A stretch of DNA of 64,000 nt from Atlantibacter subterraneus (GCF_007570865.1 NZ_VLPS01000005.1:310001-374000); one strand, 5' to 3'; counted from the stretch's first letter, positions 46,308 through 54,885 are shown. Numbers and translations are program-made. Notes: generated by a model from the sequence alone, not told the origin.

Positions 46308-47180
46308 ATGATTTCTCCAGAAACGCTGCAATCCGCCATCTCTAACGTCTCTGTCTGGCGTCAGGGTGACGTATGCGCGCCGCATAAACCGCTACTGCTG
46401 TTGTATGTACTGTCGCAGTACAAAGCAGGCCATCCACGCCTGTTTAACTACGGCCTGGAGATCCACGAGCCGCTCACCCGCCTGCTAAAAGAATTTGGTC
46501 CCAAGCGACGCACCGATTATCCCAATATGCCGTTCTGGCGACTGCGAACTGACGGCTTCTGGGAGATCGCTCACGCAGAAGGCTGCAAACCGCGTAAGGG
46601 CAATACTCAGCCGACAAAGAAAGAACTGATTGATAACCAGGTGGCGGGCGGCTTCGATGAAGCGGCTTATCAACAATTGCTGGCACACCCTGAGATGATC
46701 GACCAACTGGCTCAGAAGATCCTCACCGATCGTTTCCCGGAAAGTATTCAGCGGATCCTTGCCAACCAACTGGGATTCGATTTTATCGATCGCTCCAGGA
46801 ACCGCGATCCGCGTTTCAGGGATATCGTTCTTCGCGCTTACCACTCACGGTGCGCGTTCTGTGGTTACGATCTCAGACTTGATGGTGCGCTGGTTGGTAT
46901 TGAAGCGGCGCATATTCACTGGAAAGCATATGGTGGTCCGTGCGTGGTTAATAATGGCCTGGCGCTCTGTACATTACACCATGACGCATTTGATATGGGG
47001 GCATTCGGGCTGGATGAGAATATGACCATCCGCATCTCCGGCGGCGTCAGTCGTAGTCCGGTGGTAGACCATCTGTTCTGGCACCGGGACGGCCAGCAGT
47101 TATTCCTCCCTTATGACAAAACGCAGTGGCCTGCTGAACAGTATGTTGGCTGGCACCGTAAACAGATTTTCAAAGCCTGA
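46308..47180 (+). CDS. Second SBD-HNH type IV endonuclease (phosphorothioate-dependent family)
   Basis: 290 residues, alignable over its full length to the protein at 11305-12180: APHKPLLLLYVLSQYKAGH and RLFNYGLEI in the putative sulfur-binding domain, CAFC at 182-185, EAAHIHWKAYGGPC with His202 and CTLHHDAFD in the HNH domain. Residue 23 is Cys where the other copy has Arg, next to the conserved APHKP. It lies divergent from the Mrr gene, inside the island. Confidence 0.8.
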   Translation: MISPETLQSAISNVSVWRQGDVCAPHKPLLLLYVLSQYKAGHPRLFNYGLEIHEPLTRLLKEFGPKRRTDYPNMPFWRLRTDGFWEIAHAEGCKPRKGNTQPTKKELIDNQVAGGFDEAAYQQLLAHPEMIDQLAQKILTDRFPESIQRILANQLGFDFIDRSRNRDPRFRDIVLRAYHSRCAFCGYDLRLDGALVGIEAAHIHWKAYGGPCVVNNGLALCTLHHDAFDMGAFGLDENMTIRISGGVSRSPVVDHLFWHRDGQQLFLPYDKTQWPAEQYVGWHRKQIFKA

Positions 47181-47187
47181 AAATACG

Positions 47188-47209
47188 CAACGGGCCGTTA
47201 AGCCCGTTG
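47188..47209. terminator. Hairpin between convergent genes
   Basis: Stem CAACGGGC / GCCCGTTG with loop CGTTAA, just after the SBD-HNH stop and before the end of the convergent small ORF. Likely a bidirectional terminator. Confidence 0.65.
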
Positions 47210-47218
47210 TTCGTTATA

Positions 47219-47419
47219 TCACCGCAGTTCTATCACTCTCGCCCGCTCAGCCTGCTTTCGGTAGTGGTCGTATCGCTCCCGGAACCATGCTTGCTGTTCA
47301 TCACTCATATTGCCGGTCACGGCATCGATATCCACTGGCTGGCCCAGGGCGTGCATACGGGCAAAACTGCGTGCCAGAAAATCAAAATTCTTTAATGCGT
47401 TTATATCTTGTCGGTTCAT
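47219..47419 (-). CDS. Small ICE-associated hypothetical protein (66 aa)
   Basis: [19 protein letters not shown] followed by a helical acidic/basic tail ([15 protein letters not shown]). The start at 47419 is preferred over longer frames because GGAGGG lies eight bases upstream. It resembles small proteins recalled near the relaxase end of enterobacterial ICEs; function unknown. Confidence 0.6.
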   Translation of the reverse strand: MNRQDINALKNFDFLARSFARMHALGQPVDIDAVTGNMSDEQQAWFRERYDHYRKQAERARVIELR

Positions 47420-47752
47420 TAGCATATCCCTCCAGTCATTGTGTTTACTGTTCAAGGTCATATGCTTTTCTGATTTCAGTATCCGCCTGAAAAAGATCAT
47501 TTTTTGAGCGATGCGTGCGCATCAATATGCCTGCGTTCACATTTCAGGAACGACAAAACTCTTCAGTCCCGGTAATGATTTTCCCCTCCCTTTTATCACC
47601 CGCGCAGAAAACACTACCGCCAGCCATGCAGTAAGTTCGCCATGTATCCGGAAGGCGCGAACGGCGCAGATGCGCAGGATACCCGTACCATTCCATCCCG
47701 CAGGGAAACGCCCTGCGAAGGGTGTCCCCTGCTCACTTACAGGAGAAACACC
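47420..47752. other. Intergenic region with a leader hairpin
   Basis: No gene supported. A 7-bp hairpin (CGCAGGG ... CCCTGCG, 47699-47717) lies 35 bp before the next gene. Similar GC-rich hairpins precede the next two genes (48054-48069 and near 49020-49058), so this may be a common leader design of the module. Confidence 0.45.
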
Positions 47753-48043
47753 ATGTCGCTTTTCGATAAAAAACCGTCGTTAATGCCGGTGGTTATCGCC
47801 CCTGATGTCTGGCAATCCGCTGTGGAATTTCCCGCCGACCCGCAGCAGGTGGAAGAACGGCTGGGCAATCTGTTGCTCGCCGTACTGCTGACCCTGCGCA
47901 CCGCCGGGACGTCCCGCAAGAAAGTCAACTTTACGATCTACTGCCAGCCGCCGCAGGGCGATATGAAAGTCCCTGTCGCATTACCGCTGTCACTCAACTA
48001 TCACGGCCACTATGTGCAGGTCTCGATGGCTGAACAGGCATAA
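47753..48043 (+). CDS. ICE-associated hypothetical protein (96 aa)
   Basis: Starts MSLFDKKPSLMPVVIAPDVW with AGGAG eight bases upstream. Soluble, with a helical middle (EERLGNLLLAVLLTLRTAG) and a beta-rich end. No known domain. It sits directly before ardC and is probably co-transcribed with it. Confidence 0.65.
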   Translation: MSLFDKKPSLMPVVIAPDVWQSAVEFPADPQQVEERLGNLLLAVLLTLRTAGTSRKKVNFTIYCQPPQGDMKVPVALPLSLNYHGHYVQVSMAEQA

Positions 48044-48107
48044 CCTCTCCCCGCCGGAGTCGCTTCCGGACGGAGGTGGTTCCGGCTTCTTCCATGAGGA
48101 TCACACA

Positions 48108-49013
48108 ATGGACAGAAGCAACGATATCTACCAGAAAGTCACCGACCAGATTATTGCTGAGCTGGAAAACGGCAATGTGCCGTGGATCCGCCCGTGGCGC
48201 GATGGCGAGCCGCCGTTCCCGATCAATGCGTTATCCGGTCGACCGTATCACGGCATCAACGTACCGCTGCTGTGGAACAGCGCCGACAAGCAGAGCTTCG
48301 CCAGCGACCGCTGGCTGACGTTCCATCAGGTCAGCGCGCTCGGCGGGCAGGTGCGCCGGGGGGAGAAATCCTCTCTGGCGGTGTTGTATCTGCCGCGCAC
48401 ACAGGAAGAGACCGATGCACTCGGCCAGCCGTTGCTGGATAAAGACGGCGAGCCGAAGGTGTGGCATTTCGGGATCGTCCGCGAGTTCCGGCTGTTTAAT
48501 CTGTCGCAGTGCGACGGCCTGCCGCAGACACTGTCTGAGCCGTTCACCCGGCCTGCAGAGCCTGTGGAGATGGCCGAAGCCGTTGTGCGAAATAGTGGCA
48601 TCACGCTGCGTCATCGCCGCCAGTCGAAAGCGTATTACAAACCCGCGACCGACCTGGTGATGATGCCGCACCCGCAGCAGTTTGAAAGCAGCGAGGCGTA
48701 CTATGCCACGCTACTGCATGAACTGACGCACGCCACCGGTCACGCTTCACGCCTGAACCGCCCGGGTATTGCCGGAGCGGAACGCACCGAAGCGCTCTAC
48801 GCCGCTGAAGAATTAGTGGCGGAGATGGGGAGCGCCTTCCTGTGCGCCCATTGCGGCATTCAGGGCAGGCTCCAACACGCCAGCTATATCGGCTACTGGC
48901 TGGATATTCTGCGCCAGGACAAGCGGGCAGTGATCCGCGCCAGCGGTATGGCGCGCCACGCCAGTGAATGGCTACTCAACGCGGTACCACAACCCTGTCA
49001 GCTTAGCGCCTGA
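48108..49013 (+). CDS. ardC: ArdC-like anti-restriction protein
   Basis: 301 residues. The N-terminal ArdC ssDNA-binding domain (IYQKVTDQIIAELENGNVPW, RPYHGINVPLLW, GEKSSLAVLYLPR) is followed by a zinc-metallopeptidase domain with HELTH (204-208) and a third His at 212. ArdC-type proteins protect incoming conjugative DNA from restriction. Start at 48108 (MDRSNDI); the frame is open further upstream. Here it shares an island with many restriction genes and may have helped them become established. Confidence 0.85.
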   Translation: MDRSNDIYQKVTDQIIAELENGNVPWIRPWRDGEPPFPINALSGRPYHGINVPLLWNSADKQSFASDRWLTFHQVSALGGQVRRGEKSSLAVLYLPRTQEETDALGQPLLDKDGEPKVWHFGIVREFRLFNLSQCDGLPQTLSEPFTRPAEPVEMAEAVVRNSGITLRHRRQSKAYYKPATDLVMMPHPQQFESSEAYYATLLHELTHATGHASRLNRPGIAGAERTEALYAAEELVAEMGSAFLCAHCGIQGRLQHASYIGYWLDILRQDKRAVIRASGMARHASEWLLNAVPQPCQLSA

Positions 49014-49043
49014 CAGCCCACCCGAACGGGAGTCTTCCCCGCC

Positions 49044-49064
49044 GGGGAATTGCTCCCCTTTTTT
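49044..49064 (+). terminator. Short GGGGA/TCCCC hairpin with T-run
   Basis: Five-base stem, loop ATTGC, then TTTTTT, between ardC and the next gene. Could be a terminator or attenuator; the stem is short. Confidence 0.4.
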
Positions 49065-49076
49065 CTGGAGTGATAT

Positions 49077-49448
49077 ATGGGACTCGATCTCTTCTTTTTC
49101 GAACGGGCAAAAAACGCGCCCGATGAAAGCCAGTACGCCAGAGTGGGTTATTTCCGCAAGGTGAACCCGTTACTTAAATGGGTGGATAAACACGTCGGGC
49201 TGGTACGAAACCAGGTGCTGTTAGAAGTCACCAAAGCACATTTGCAGACACTTCTGAGTGACCTGCAGAGCCTGACGCCGGATAACTGCGGCGCGGTTTA
49301 TCCCACGATTGACGGCTTTTTCTATGGATATACCGATTATGGAGAACACTACTGGAAAGATGTCCGCGCCGTCACCCATTGGGTGAAAGAGACGCTGGAG
49401 ATGTTTGATTTTGAACGAGACAGGCTGATGTTTTATGCCTGGTGGTAG
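49077..49448 (+). CDS. ICE-associated hypothetical protein (123 aa)
   Basis: Begins MGLDLFFFERAKNAPDESQY, with TGGAGTG upstream. Soluble, aromatic-rich, with VYPTIDGFFYGYTDYGEHYW in the middle. I do not recognise a domain, but such proteins are commonly found near ardC in plasmids and ICEs. Confidence 0.65.
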   Translation: MGLDLFFFERAKNAPDESQYARVGYFRKVNPLLKWVDKHVGLVRNQVLLEVTKAHLQTLLSDLQSLTPDNCGAVYPTIDGFFYGYTDYGEHYWKDVRAVTHWVKETLEMFDFERDRLMFYAWW

Positions 49449-49621
49449 TTTTAAAGTGGCCGACAATACGTCGGTCACTTTTCACACGTCAACCAGAAAT
49501 ACACCGCAAAATATGCACATGAGAGTATAAATTTTTACTAATAAAAATGTAAAAGGCCCAAAGGGAGACACTTCAAAGGAAGGGCGACAAGGGCAAAGGG
49601 GCCTGCCCGGAAAGGGGAAAT

Positions 49622-51208
49622 ATGCTGAAGTGGCTACAAAGACCATCCCAGAGCCAGCCACCTGCGCCAGACGCTGCGCTGCCGGAGGGCTGGTTTGCGC
49701 CACTATCCTCAGAACAATTGCTGGCGACGCCGTTACGCCAGTCCTGTCTGCACCAGTTACGGCAACTGACCCCGCTGCCGGATACCCTGTTCGATAGCTG
49801 GATCCTCACTGCGATTCACCGCTTCGCCGTACTGGTGCAGCTGCTACCTGCCTCCCAAAGTCATCACCATTCCACTCCCGGCGGGTTGCTGGATCATTCG
49901 CTGGAAGTTGCCTGCAACGCCATCCGGTTGCGCCAGGGTTATCTGCTGCCACCGGAAGCGGGTGCAGAAGAACAAGCCCGACAGGCCAGCGCATGGACGG
50001 TCACGGTAGTCTGCGCAGCATTGCTGCACGATACGGGAAAAATCGCCGTGGATATGGAGATTCATCAACGTGATGGCACCCGCTGGCATCCGTGGCAGGG
50101 TAATCTGGCACAGCCTTATCGCTGGCAGTACCAGAGCCACGGTCGCGACTATCATCTGCATCCGGCGGCTACCGCAATGCTGATTAATCAGTTGATACCC
50201 TCGCCATTACTGGACTGGCTGGCCGGATACCCGGCGGTTTTTGCGTCCCTGATTTATCAGCTCACAGGACACTACGAACGGGCTGGCGCACTGGCTGAAC
50301 TGGTGCAGCAGGCCGATAAAGCCTCTGTCGCCCGATACCTCGGCGGCGATATCAAAACCGCGCTGGCGCAAAAGCCCTCTTCCTTCCCCCAGCAACTTCT
50401 TACAGCCTTGCGGTCGCTGGTACAGAACGAGTACCGGCTCAATAATCCCGAATGCGGATCCGATGGCTGGCTAACGGAGAATGCGTTGTGGCTTATCAGC
50501 AAAACCACCGCCGACCGGGTTCGCGCCTGGCTGCTCCAGCATGGCGTAGCCAGCGTACCGGAAAATAATAACCGCCTGTTTGACGAACTGCTGGCACATC
50601 AGCTTATCGTTGCCAATGAGGATAAAGCGATCTGGCGCTGCATTATCCGATCGGATAAAGGCTGGTCGCCCGTTGAACCGCTGACGCTGCTGCGCCTGAC
50701 ACCATCTGCAATCTGGGAGCCAGGCGAACAACGGCCCGCCTGTTTTGCCGGTGATGTGACGCCGGTAAGCGAAGCTGAACCCGTCCCTGAACTTAGCACA
50801 CCGACTCAACCGCTGCCGGAGATAGCAGACGACCCGAGGCTTGGTGACAATAATAATTTCCTGCAGTGGCTGAAGAACCACACCAGCCCTTCAGGCACGG
50901 TGAATACCCGGAACGGCAAGGTACATGTGGTGGAGAACCATCTTTTCTTGATTTCGCCGGGGATCTTTAAGATATACGCCTCAGAAACCACTGGAGACAC
51001 CGGCGACGGCTGGAAACTGGCACAGCGAATGTTTCAGGAGTCAGGGCTTGCCCTGCGCTGTAATGATGACAGTTTTATCTGGACCTGCGAGGTTCGCGCT
51101 CCACAAAAAACGGGGCAGTTGAAAGGATTTCTGATGGAGGATCCTAGGCTGGTGCTTGGAGAGAAAATGCCGGTGAATAACCTGTGGCTGAAATTGCTGC
51201 GTGTATAG
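49622..51208 (+). CDS. MobH relaxase (TraI_2 family)
   Basis: 528 residues. The N-terminal TraI_2 domain has the HD-type metal motifs HHHSTPGGLLDHSLEV (81-96) and LLHDTGK with His136-Asp137. The C-terminal DUF1528 domain is present (NHLFLISPGIFKIYASETTG, KGFLMEDPRLV). It would nick oriT and lead the strand into the recipient. Both ends are present, so the gene appears intact though a little short for the family. With the transfer channel deleted it could act only in mobilisation by another element. Confidence 0.85.
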   Translation: MLKWLQRPSQSQPPAPDAALPEGWFAPLSSEQLLATPLRQSCLHQLRQLTPLPDTLFDSWILTAIHRFAVLVQLLPASQSHHHSTPGGLLDHSLEVACNAIRLRQGYLLPPEAGAEEQARQASAWTVTVVCAALLHDTGKIAVDMEIHQRDGTRWHPWQGNLAQPYRWQYQSHGRDYHLHPAATAMLINQLIPSPLLDWLAGYPAVFASLIYQLTGHYERAGALAELVQQADKASVARYLGGDIKTALAQKPSSFPQQLLTALRSLVQNEYRLNNPECGSDGWLTENALWLISKTTADRVRAWLLQHGVASVPENNNRLFDELLAHQLIVANEDKAIWRCIIRSDKGWSPVEPLTLLRLTPSAIWEPGEQRPACFAGDVTPVSEAEPVPELSTPTQPLPEIADDPRLGDNNNFLQWLKNHTSPSGTVNTRNGKVHVVENHLFLISPGIFKIYASETTGDTGDGWKLAQRMFQESGLALRCNDDSFIWTCEVRAPQKTGQLKGFLMEDPRLVLGEKMPVNNLWLKLLRV

Positions 51209-51263
51209 CAAGTTATATCAAAATACTCTCTTCCACCGAGCTACAGCGAATGGGCTTTAATAC

Positions 51264-51917
51264 CTAAAGAGCCGTATGATATTCAATAATTGATTTCAAT
51301 TCCTCAGGCGAAAAAGGCGGATTACGTCGATGTAACATGGCATGGCAATTAGGGCAGACGGGAATAAGATCTTTTTTGGGATCCAGAGAGTAATTCTCTT
51401 TGATGTCTGATAGCGGAATCAGGTGATGTATATGGATAAAATCTTTTGCTATCTCACCATACACCTTCATCATATCAATACCACATACTCTGCACAGACA
51501 ACCATGCCAGGCTAATGCGGCCTGTCGGGCCTTACGGTCGCGTTCATAGCGGTTAACCGTTACCTGCGTAGCTGCACCTTCATTAAATACGCTCTGCGGC
51601 GGCAGTTCATCAGGAAAAATACTGATGGCAGGCTGCTCGTTACCTAAATTTTTCTCAACGATCTGGAACCCTTGATCGGTAAGCAACTTGACGCATTTCG
51701 ACTTGATACCACCGCTAAAATCTTCAGGGGAAAACTCAACGCCGGTCATATTTGAAGCAGCAATACCGACTATAGCTTTCGGTGGATAACTGCGCCCTTC
51801 AAAGACCACATCATACAGCCGGGACTCGCTGAACTGGTGGCGTACACCTTCATCATAGGCGCGCATAGCCGCAATAATGCATTCCCTGGTAAGCTGGTCT
51901 GGCAGTTTCTTCTTCAT
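51264..51917 (-). CDS. ScoMcrA-like HNH endonuclease
   Basis: 217 residues. N-terminal ~80 residues resemble the head domain of ScoMcrA-like proteins (YDVVFEGRSYPPKAIVGIAA). The C-terminal zinc-type HNH has CRVCG (142-146), HIHHLIPLS with His164-His165, and VCPNCHAMLH (187-196). Probably modification-dependent restriction. It converges on the relaxase gene. Confidence 0.75.
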   Translation of the reverse strand: MKKKLPDQLTRECIIAAMRAYDEGVRHQFSESRLYDVVFEGRSYPPKAIVGIAASNMTGVEFSPEDFSGGIKSKCVKLLTDQGFQIVEKNLGNEQPAISIFPDELPPQSVFNEGAATQVTVNRYERDRKARQAALAWHGCLCRVCGIDMMKVYGEIAKDFIHIHHLIPLSDIKENYSLDPKKDLIPVCPNCHAMLHRRNPPFSPEELKSIIEYHTAL

Positions 51918-52028
51918 TTACAACTCATCATCCCTGAAACGACATATGCTAACTCTTTATTTTATAGCATATTAATTTATCCGGTGATAAACAGCACTCT
52001 TCAATTTCGCGTTACCGGGATACGGACA

Positions 52029-52295
52029 TCAGTGCAGCGGCAGCGTAACGTAGCGGCAGAGAAACCGCGCTTCATGCTGATTGTCCAGCCGCACCTGAAA
52101 GACATCGTGTGTATCCTGCTCGAATGCGTATTCGCGCCACTCCAGCAGCCCCTGTTGGTTCATGCGGATAATAATCTGATCGGGCGTTTCGCCCTGATTC
52201 AATGCTTCGACTACCTGTTGCAGGGGAAGCGGTAGCGTCTGAGCAGGCCACATCACTTCAACGCTCACGAGCTGGCGGTGTGTCCGGGGTGACAT
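52029..52295 (-). CDS. Small ICE-associated hypothetical protein (88 aa)
   Basis: Soluble: LPLPLQQVVEALNQGETPDQ then a short beta-rich end (FQVRLDNQHEARFLCRYVTL). GC content like the ICE genes. Function unknown. Confidence 0.55.
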   Translation of the reverse strand: MSPRTHRQLVSVEVMWPAQTLPLPLQQVVEALNQGETPDQIIIRMNQQGLLEWREYAFEQDTHDVFQVRLDNQHEARFLCRYVTLPLH

Positions 52296-52799
52296 CGGTA
52301 GTTTCCTCCATGGCTAGAATTTAGCGGTTAATTAGCCATGAAATAGGGGCATTTTTCACGTTTGCAAGTTTTACCAGGAGACCTCACTTAAAGGTCGATA
52401 CATCTCAGGTAGTTTATGGATAAGGAGATGAAGTCCCTTCACAGACAAATCCACAAAGCCTGCACCAAGCTTCTGAGGATATGTCGATGAAAACCATTTT
52501 TTAAATATATGATCTGTAATCCAGAAACACCTTACAGCGAATTGCCAAAACTGCTGCCTGCTATGGATGCAAAGTGCTTAAAGCGTACATGAGTGATTGC
52601 ATAGCAACTGCAGAGCTGATAGCTGCGGATTAGCGAATCCCAGAACAGGGATTCTAAGTTACTCCATAAAACATAATAATTGTAATTGAAATTTGTAGCC
52701 AAAAATGGACAAATAGCTATAATCCAAGCAATTACTTATTTAATTTTTTTTGATTCTTGCTATGTTCTAAGGAAAATATTCTTAAGAGGATTTGAAATA
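52296..52799. other. Intergenic region with one copy of a 31-bp repeat
   Basis: No gene supported. Holds a 31-bp repeat copy (52481-52511, see 54706-54806) and a 7-bp hairpin GAATCCC/GGGATTC (52635-52654). The last 100 bp should contain the promoter of the TIR-like gene. Confidence 0.5.
52481..52511 (+). repeat. Copy 1 of an imperfect 31-bp repeat
   Basis: Starts ATGTCGATGAAAACC, then a T-run and AAATATAT. Two closer matching copies lie at 54706-54736 and 54776-54806, so the three enclose the AT-rich TIR-like/membrane-protein cargo and the integrase remnant. Confidence 0.6.
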
Positions 52800-53315
52800 G
52801 TGGCTAGCTTAAATGTATTTCTGAGTGTTGGAAGTGTAGCAAATAGTGAACAAGAAGCTTTTGTTCAGGCTGTAGAGGAGCGGCTCAGAAGTGAAGGTTT
52901 AACACCTCTGACACTTGGACGTAGCTATTTTAGTTCTGAAGCTCCCTTGAAAGCCATAACAGAACTAATGGATACTTGTGAGGGAACAGTTGTAATTGCC
53001 CTCGAACGGTTGTATTTTCCTTCAGGGACTGAACACAGAGGAGGTGAGAATGAACTCTTTCTGTCGCATACAAGTATCGCTACTCCCTGGAATCAAATTG
53101 AAGCCGCACTTTCTTACAGTCGTGAACTGCCTTTACTTGTTATTGTTGCGAAAGAGGTTAGAACTGAAGGTTTGCTTGAACCTGGTTATGATTGGTATGT
53201 ACAGCGAGTTGAACCGAAATCTACCGCACTACATTCTAATGAGTTCAATGGCATTCTTGCATCTTGCAAGTTGGAAAACCAAATTAGGCGAGCAAAAAAT
53301 AAAAAACAAGCCTAA
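52800..53315 (+). CDS. TIR-like / nucleoside-deoxyribosyltransferase-like protein
   Basis: 171 residues from a GTG at 52800 with AGAGGA nine bases upstream; the open frame begins earlier at 52686. The pattern LNVFLSVGSVANSEQEAFVQ, GTVVIALERLYFPSG, TPWNQIEAALSYSRELPLLV fits a Rossmann-like TIR or deoxyribosyltransferase fold with a likely Glu in WNQIEAAL. It ends in a basic A-rich segment where the +1-phase frame continues into a membrane helix, suggesting a frameshifted or split gene. AT-rich. NAD-directed defence effector is a possibility, not shown. Confidence 0.55.
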   Translation: MASLNVFLSVGSVANSEQEAFVQAVEERLRSEGLTPLTLGRSYFSSEAPLKAITELMDTCEGTVVIALERLYFPSGTEHRGGENELFLSHTSIATPWNQIEAALSYSRELPLLVIVAKEVRTEGLLEPGYDWYVQRVEPKSTALHSNEFNGILASCKLENQIRRAKNKKQA

Positions 53316-53331
53316 AATTGAATTTGAAAAG

Positions 53332-53457
53332 ATGACAATTGGAGAAATTCTTTCTCATTTAAAACCAGTGCATGTTTGGGGTATTGGTTGTATTTTTACC
53401 TCAATAACCTTAGGCGCTTTTGCATTAGGTTCAAAACTATTCGGCTGGCTTTCATAA
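53332..53457 (+). CDS. Single-helix membrane ORF downstream of the TIR-like gene
   Basis: 41 codons, MTIGEILSHLKPVHVWGIGC then a membrane helix (IFTSITLGAFALGSKLFGW). It may be an independent small membrane protein or the C-terminal anchor of the upstream protein, separated by a frameshift in the A-runs at ~53292-53308. The alternate frame is open from 52996 through the overlap. Confidence 0.45.
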   Translation: MTIGEILSHLKPVHVWGIGCIFTSITLGAFALGSKLFGWLS

Positions 53458-53620
53458 AAATATGCTTAGTATGGGTTTAGTATATTTCAGTGATGAATTT
53501 TTCTCCATTATAACAATCTATTATAAATAGGGAATATTCAAACGCCAGCACTAGTAATCTATAATTACAGGCTTGTAACTACTTTCAGATTAGTAAACTC
53601 AATCAAAACACTCAAGATTC

Positions 53621-54142
53621 TCACCCTTTTAATTTCAACTCACGCTTTGCTTCAATTAAAATAGACTCAAGCAATGTATTAATTAATATTTGACTTCTTT
53701 CTGATGCTTCAAAACTATCAATCTCATCCTGCCACCAAGAAGGATATATTTTATCATGCTCAACAATGTATTCCCCCAATAATTGAGAAGCTTTTTTTGA
53801 CAAGGTAAATGAAGATAAATGAGATATTCTTGTTAACTCCTTCATCCCTTTCACGTATTCTGAACGAAGATCTTCTTCCTCCTCTTTAGATAAGGCCTGA
53901 AATGTTTCATCTTGATACTGCGTACTCTCTGTCTGAGCGAACCAATAATCTTCAGCTCTCTTGATTTTGTATATATACTCAGTAACTTCAAGAAAAGCTG
54001 TTAGTTTCTTTTCCCACCACTTTTCCTTATAGAATCTCGTCAGAGCATATCTTGCCGTAAAAAAAGCAACGATCAATCCTGTTATAGCACCAGAAAGTAA
54101 TATTAATCCAGGTTTAATTACGAACTCGGTCCAGTTCATCAT
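53621..54142 (-). CDS. Hypothetical membrane-anchored protein (173 aa)
   Basis: An N-terminal membrane helix (LILLSGAITGLIVAFFTARY) is followed by a charged helical domain with an acidic patch (SKEEEEDLRSEY). Family not recognised; such N-anchored helical proteins are common next to defence genes. AT-rich, converging on the TIR-like unit. Confidence 0.6.
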   Translation of the reverse strand: MMNWTEFVIKPGLILLSGAITGLIVAFFTARYALTRFYKEKWWEKKLTAFLEVTEYIYKIKRAEDYWFAQTESTQYQDETFQALSKEEEEDLRSEYVKGMKELTRISHLSSFTLSKKASQLLGEYIVEHDKIYPSWWQDEIDSFEASERSQILINTLLESILIEAKRELKLKG

Positions 54143-54297
54143 ATCTCTCAGTTCTAGTTATAAAAATTTAACGCTAATTACGTCATAAAAATCAAGTTAT
54201 TCTACATAATAGCTTTTTTTCAAGAATAAACAATGAGTGAAATAGATCCGCTGTAACATCAATGTTCATCCAATATCTGCATCATCCATAATCCCCA

Positions 54298-54702
54298 GTC
54301 CTGGCTTTGAAATCAGCAGATCTTTGGGCTTCCCGCCGCATAAACTGCAGTTTGCCAAACCTAATAGCCAACCTCCCGCCCATTTTACGTTCCTTAAACA
54401 GCGAGAATATCTTCCCGACCGCTTTCCAACCTTTCGGCCCAGCGTCAAGAGTGGCAGAACGAAAAACCACGTTTACCGACAATTCAAACGCTGTCAGTCA
54501 CACAGAATCAGCCACTATTCTAAATTTAAATTCTTCTAGTTGTCGGTTACTACGTTTATGGAAGCTCATATGGTCAATAGCACCTCCCTGCAACTTTTTG
54601 AATCCATACGGCAACATATGCCTGAAGAGCAGTTAACATCCCGATAATCTACCTACCACTGCATCATCTTCATGTGCTCTTCCATGTGTATAAGCCACCG
54701 AG
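54298..54702 (-). pseudogene. Decayed second copy of the integrase 3' end
   Basis: DNA homologous to the last third of the intact integrase (56972-57530). Matching peptide blocks are DAGPKGWKAVGKIFSL, LFKERK and, upstream, HMSF and RQLEE. It has many substitutions and stops. A stretch around the second CAGCGAGA was lost, which joins GKIFSL directly to LFKERK; in the intact gene these are about 30 codons apart. It indicates an earlier integrase copy or island at this site. Confidence 0.75.
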
Positions 54703-54705
54703 GAC

Positions 54706-54806
54706 ATGTCGATAAAAAGCATTTTTTTAAACATATAGTCAAAACATGTTTATGGTATCGACACGTTGCGGTGATATGTCGATAAAAAACGTTTTTTTAA
54801 ACATAT
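54706..54806 (+). repeat. Two copies of a 31-bp repeat, 70-bp period
   Basis: Copies at 54706-54736 and 54776-54806 share ATGTCGATAAAAA, TTTTTTTAAACATAT, differing at two positions inside. A third, more diverged copy lies at 52481-52511. The repeats start exactly where the integrase remnant ends. Confidence 0.65.
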
Positions 54807-54850
54807 GGATTTACAGTAGGATTTATCGCCAGTCAAAATGACCTTTCTTC

Positions 54851-54885
54851 ATAGCACTTCAACGGACCGCCCTCTGAAGTGCTAT
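54851..54885. terminator. 11-bp hairpin downstream of hipA
   Basis: Perfect stem ATAGCACTTCA / TGAAGTGCTAT with a 13-base loop, 51 bp beyond the hipA stop. No T-run, so termination is likely but not certain. Confidence 0.5.

Noticed and set aside
54706-54806. CRISPR array
   Set aside because: Only two adjacent repeat units with a single 39-bp spacer, A/T-rich and not palindromic, and no cas genes in the window.
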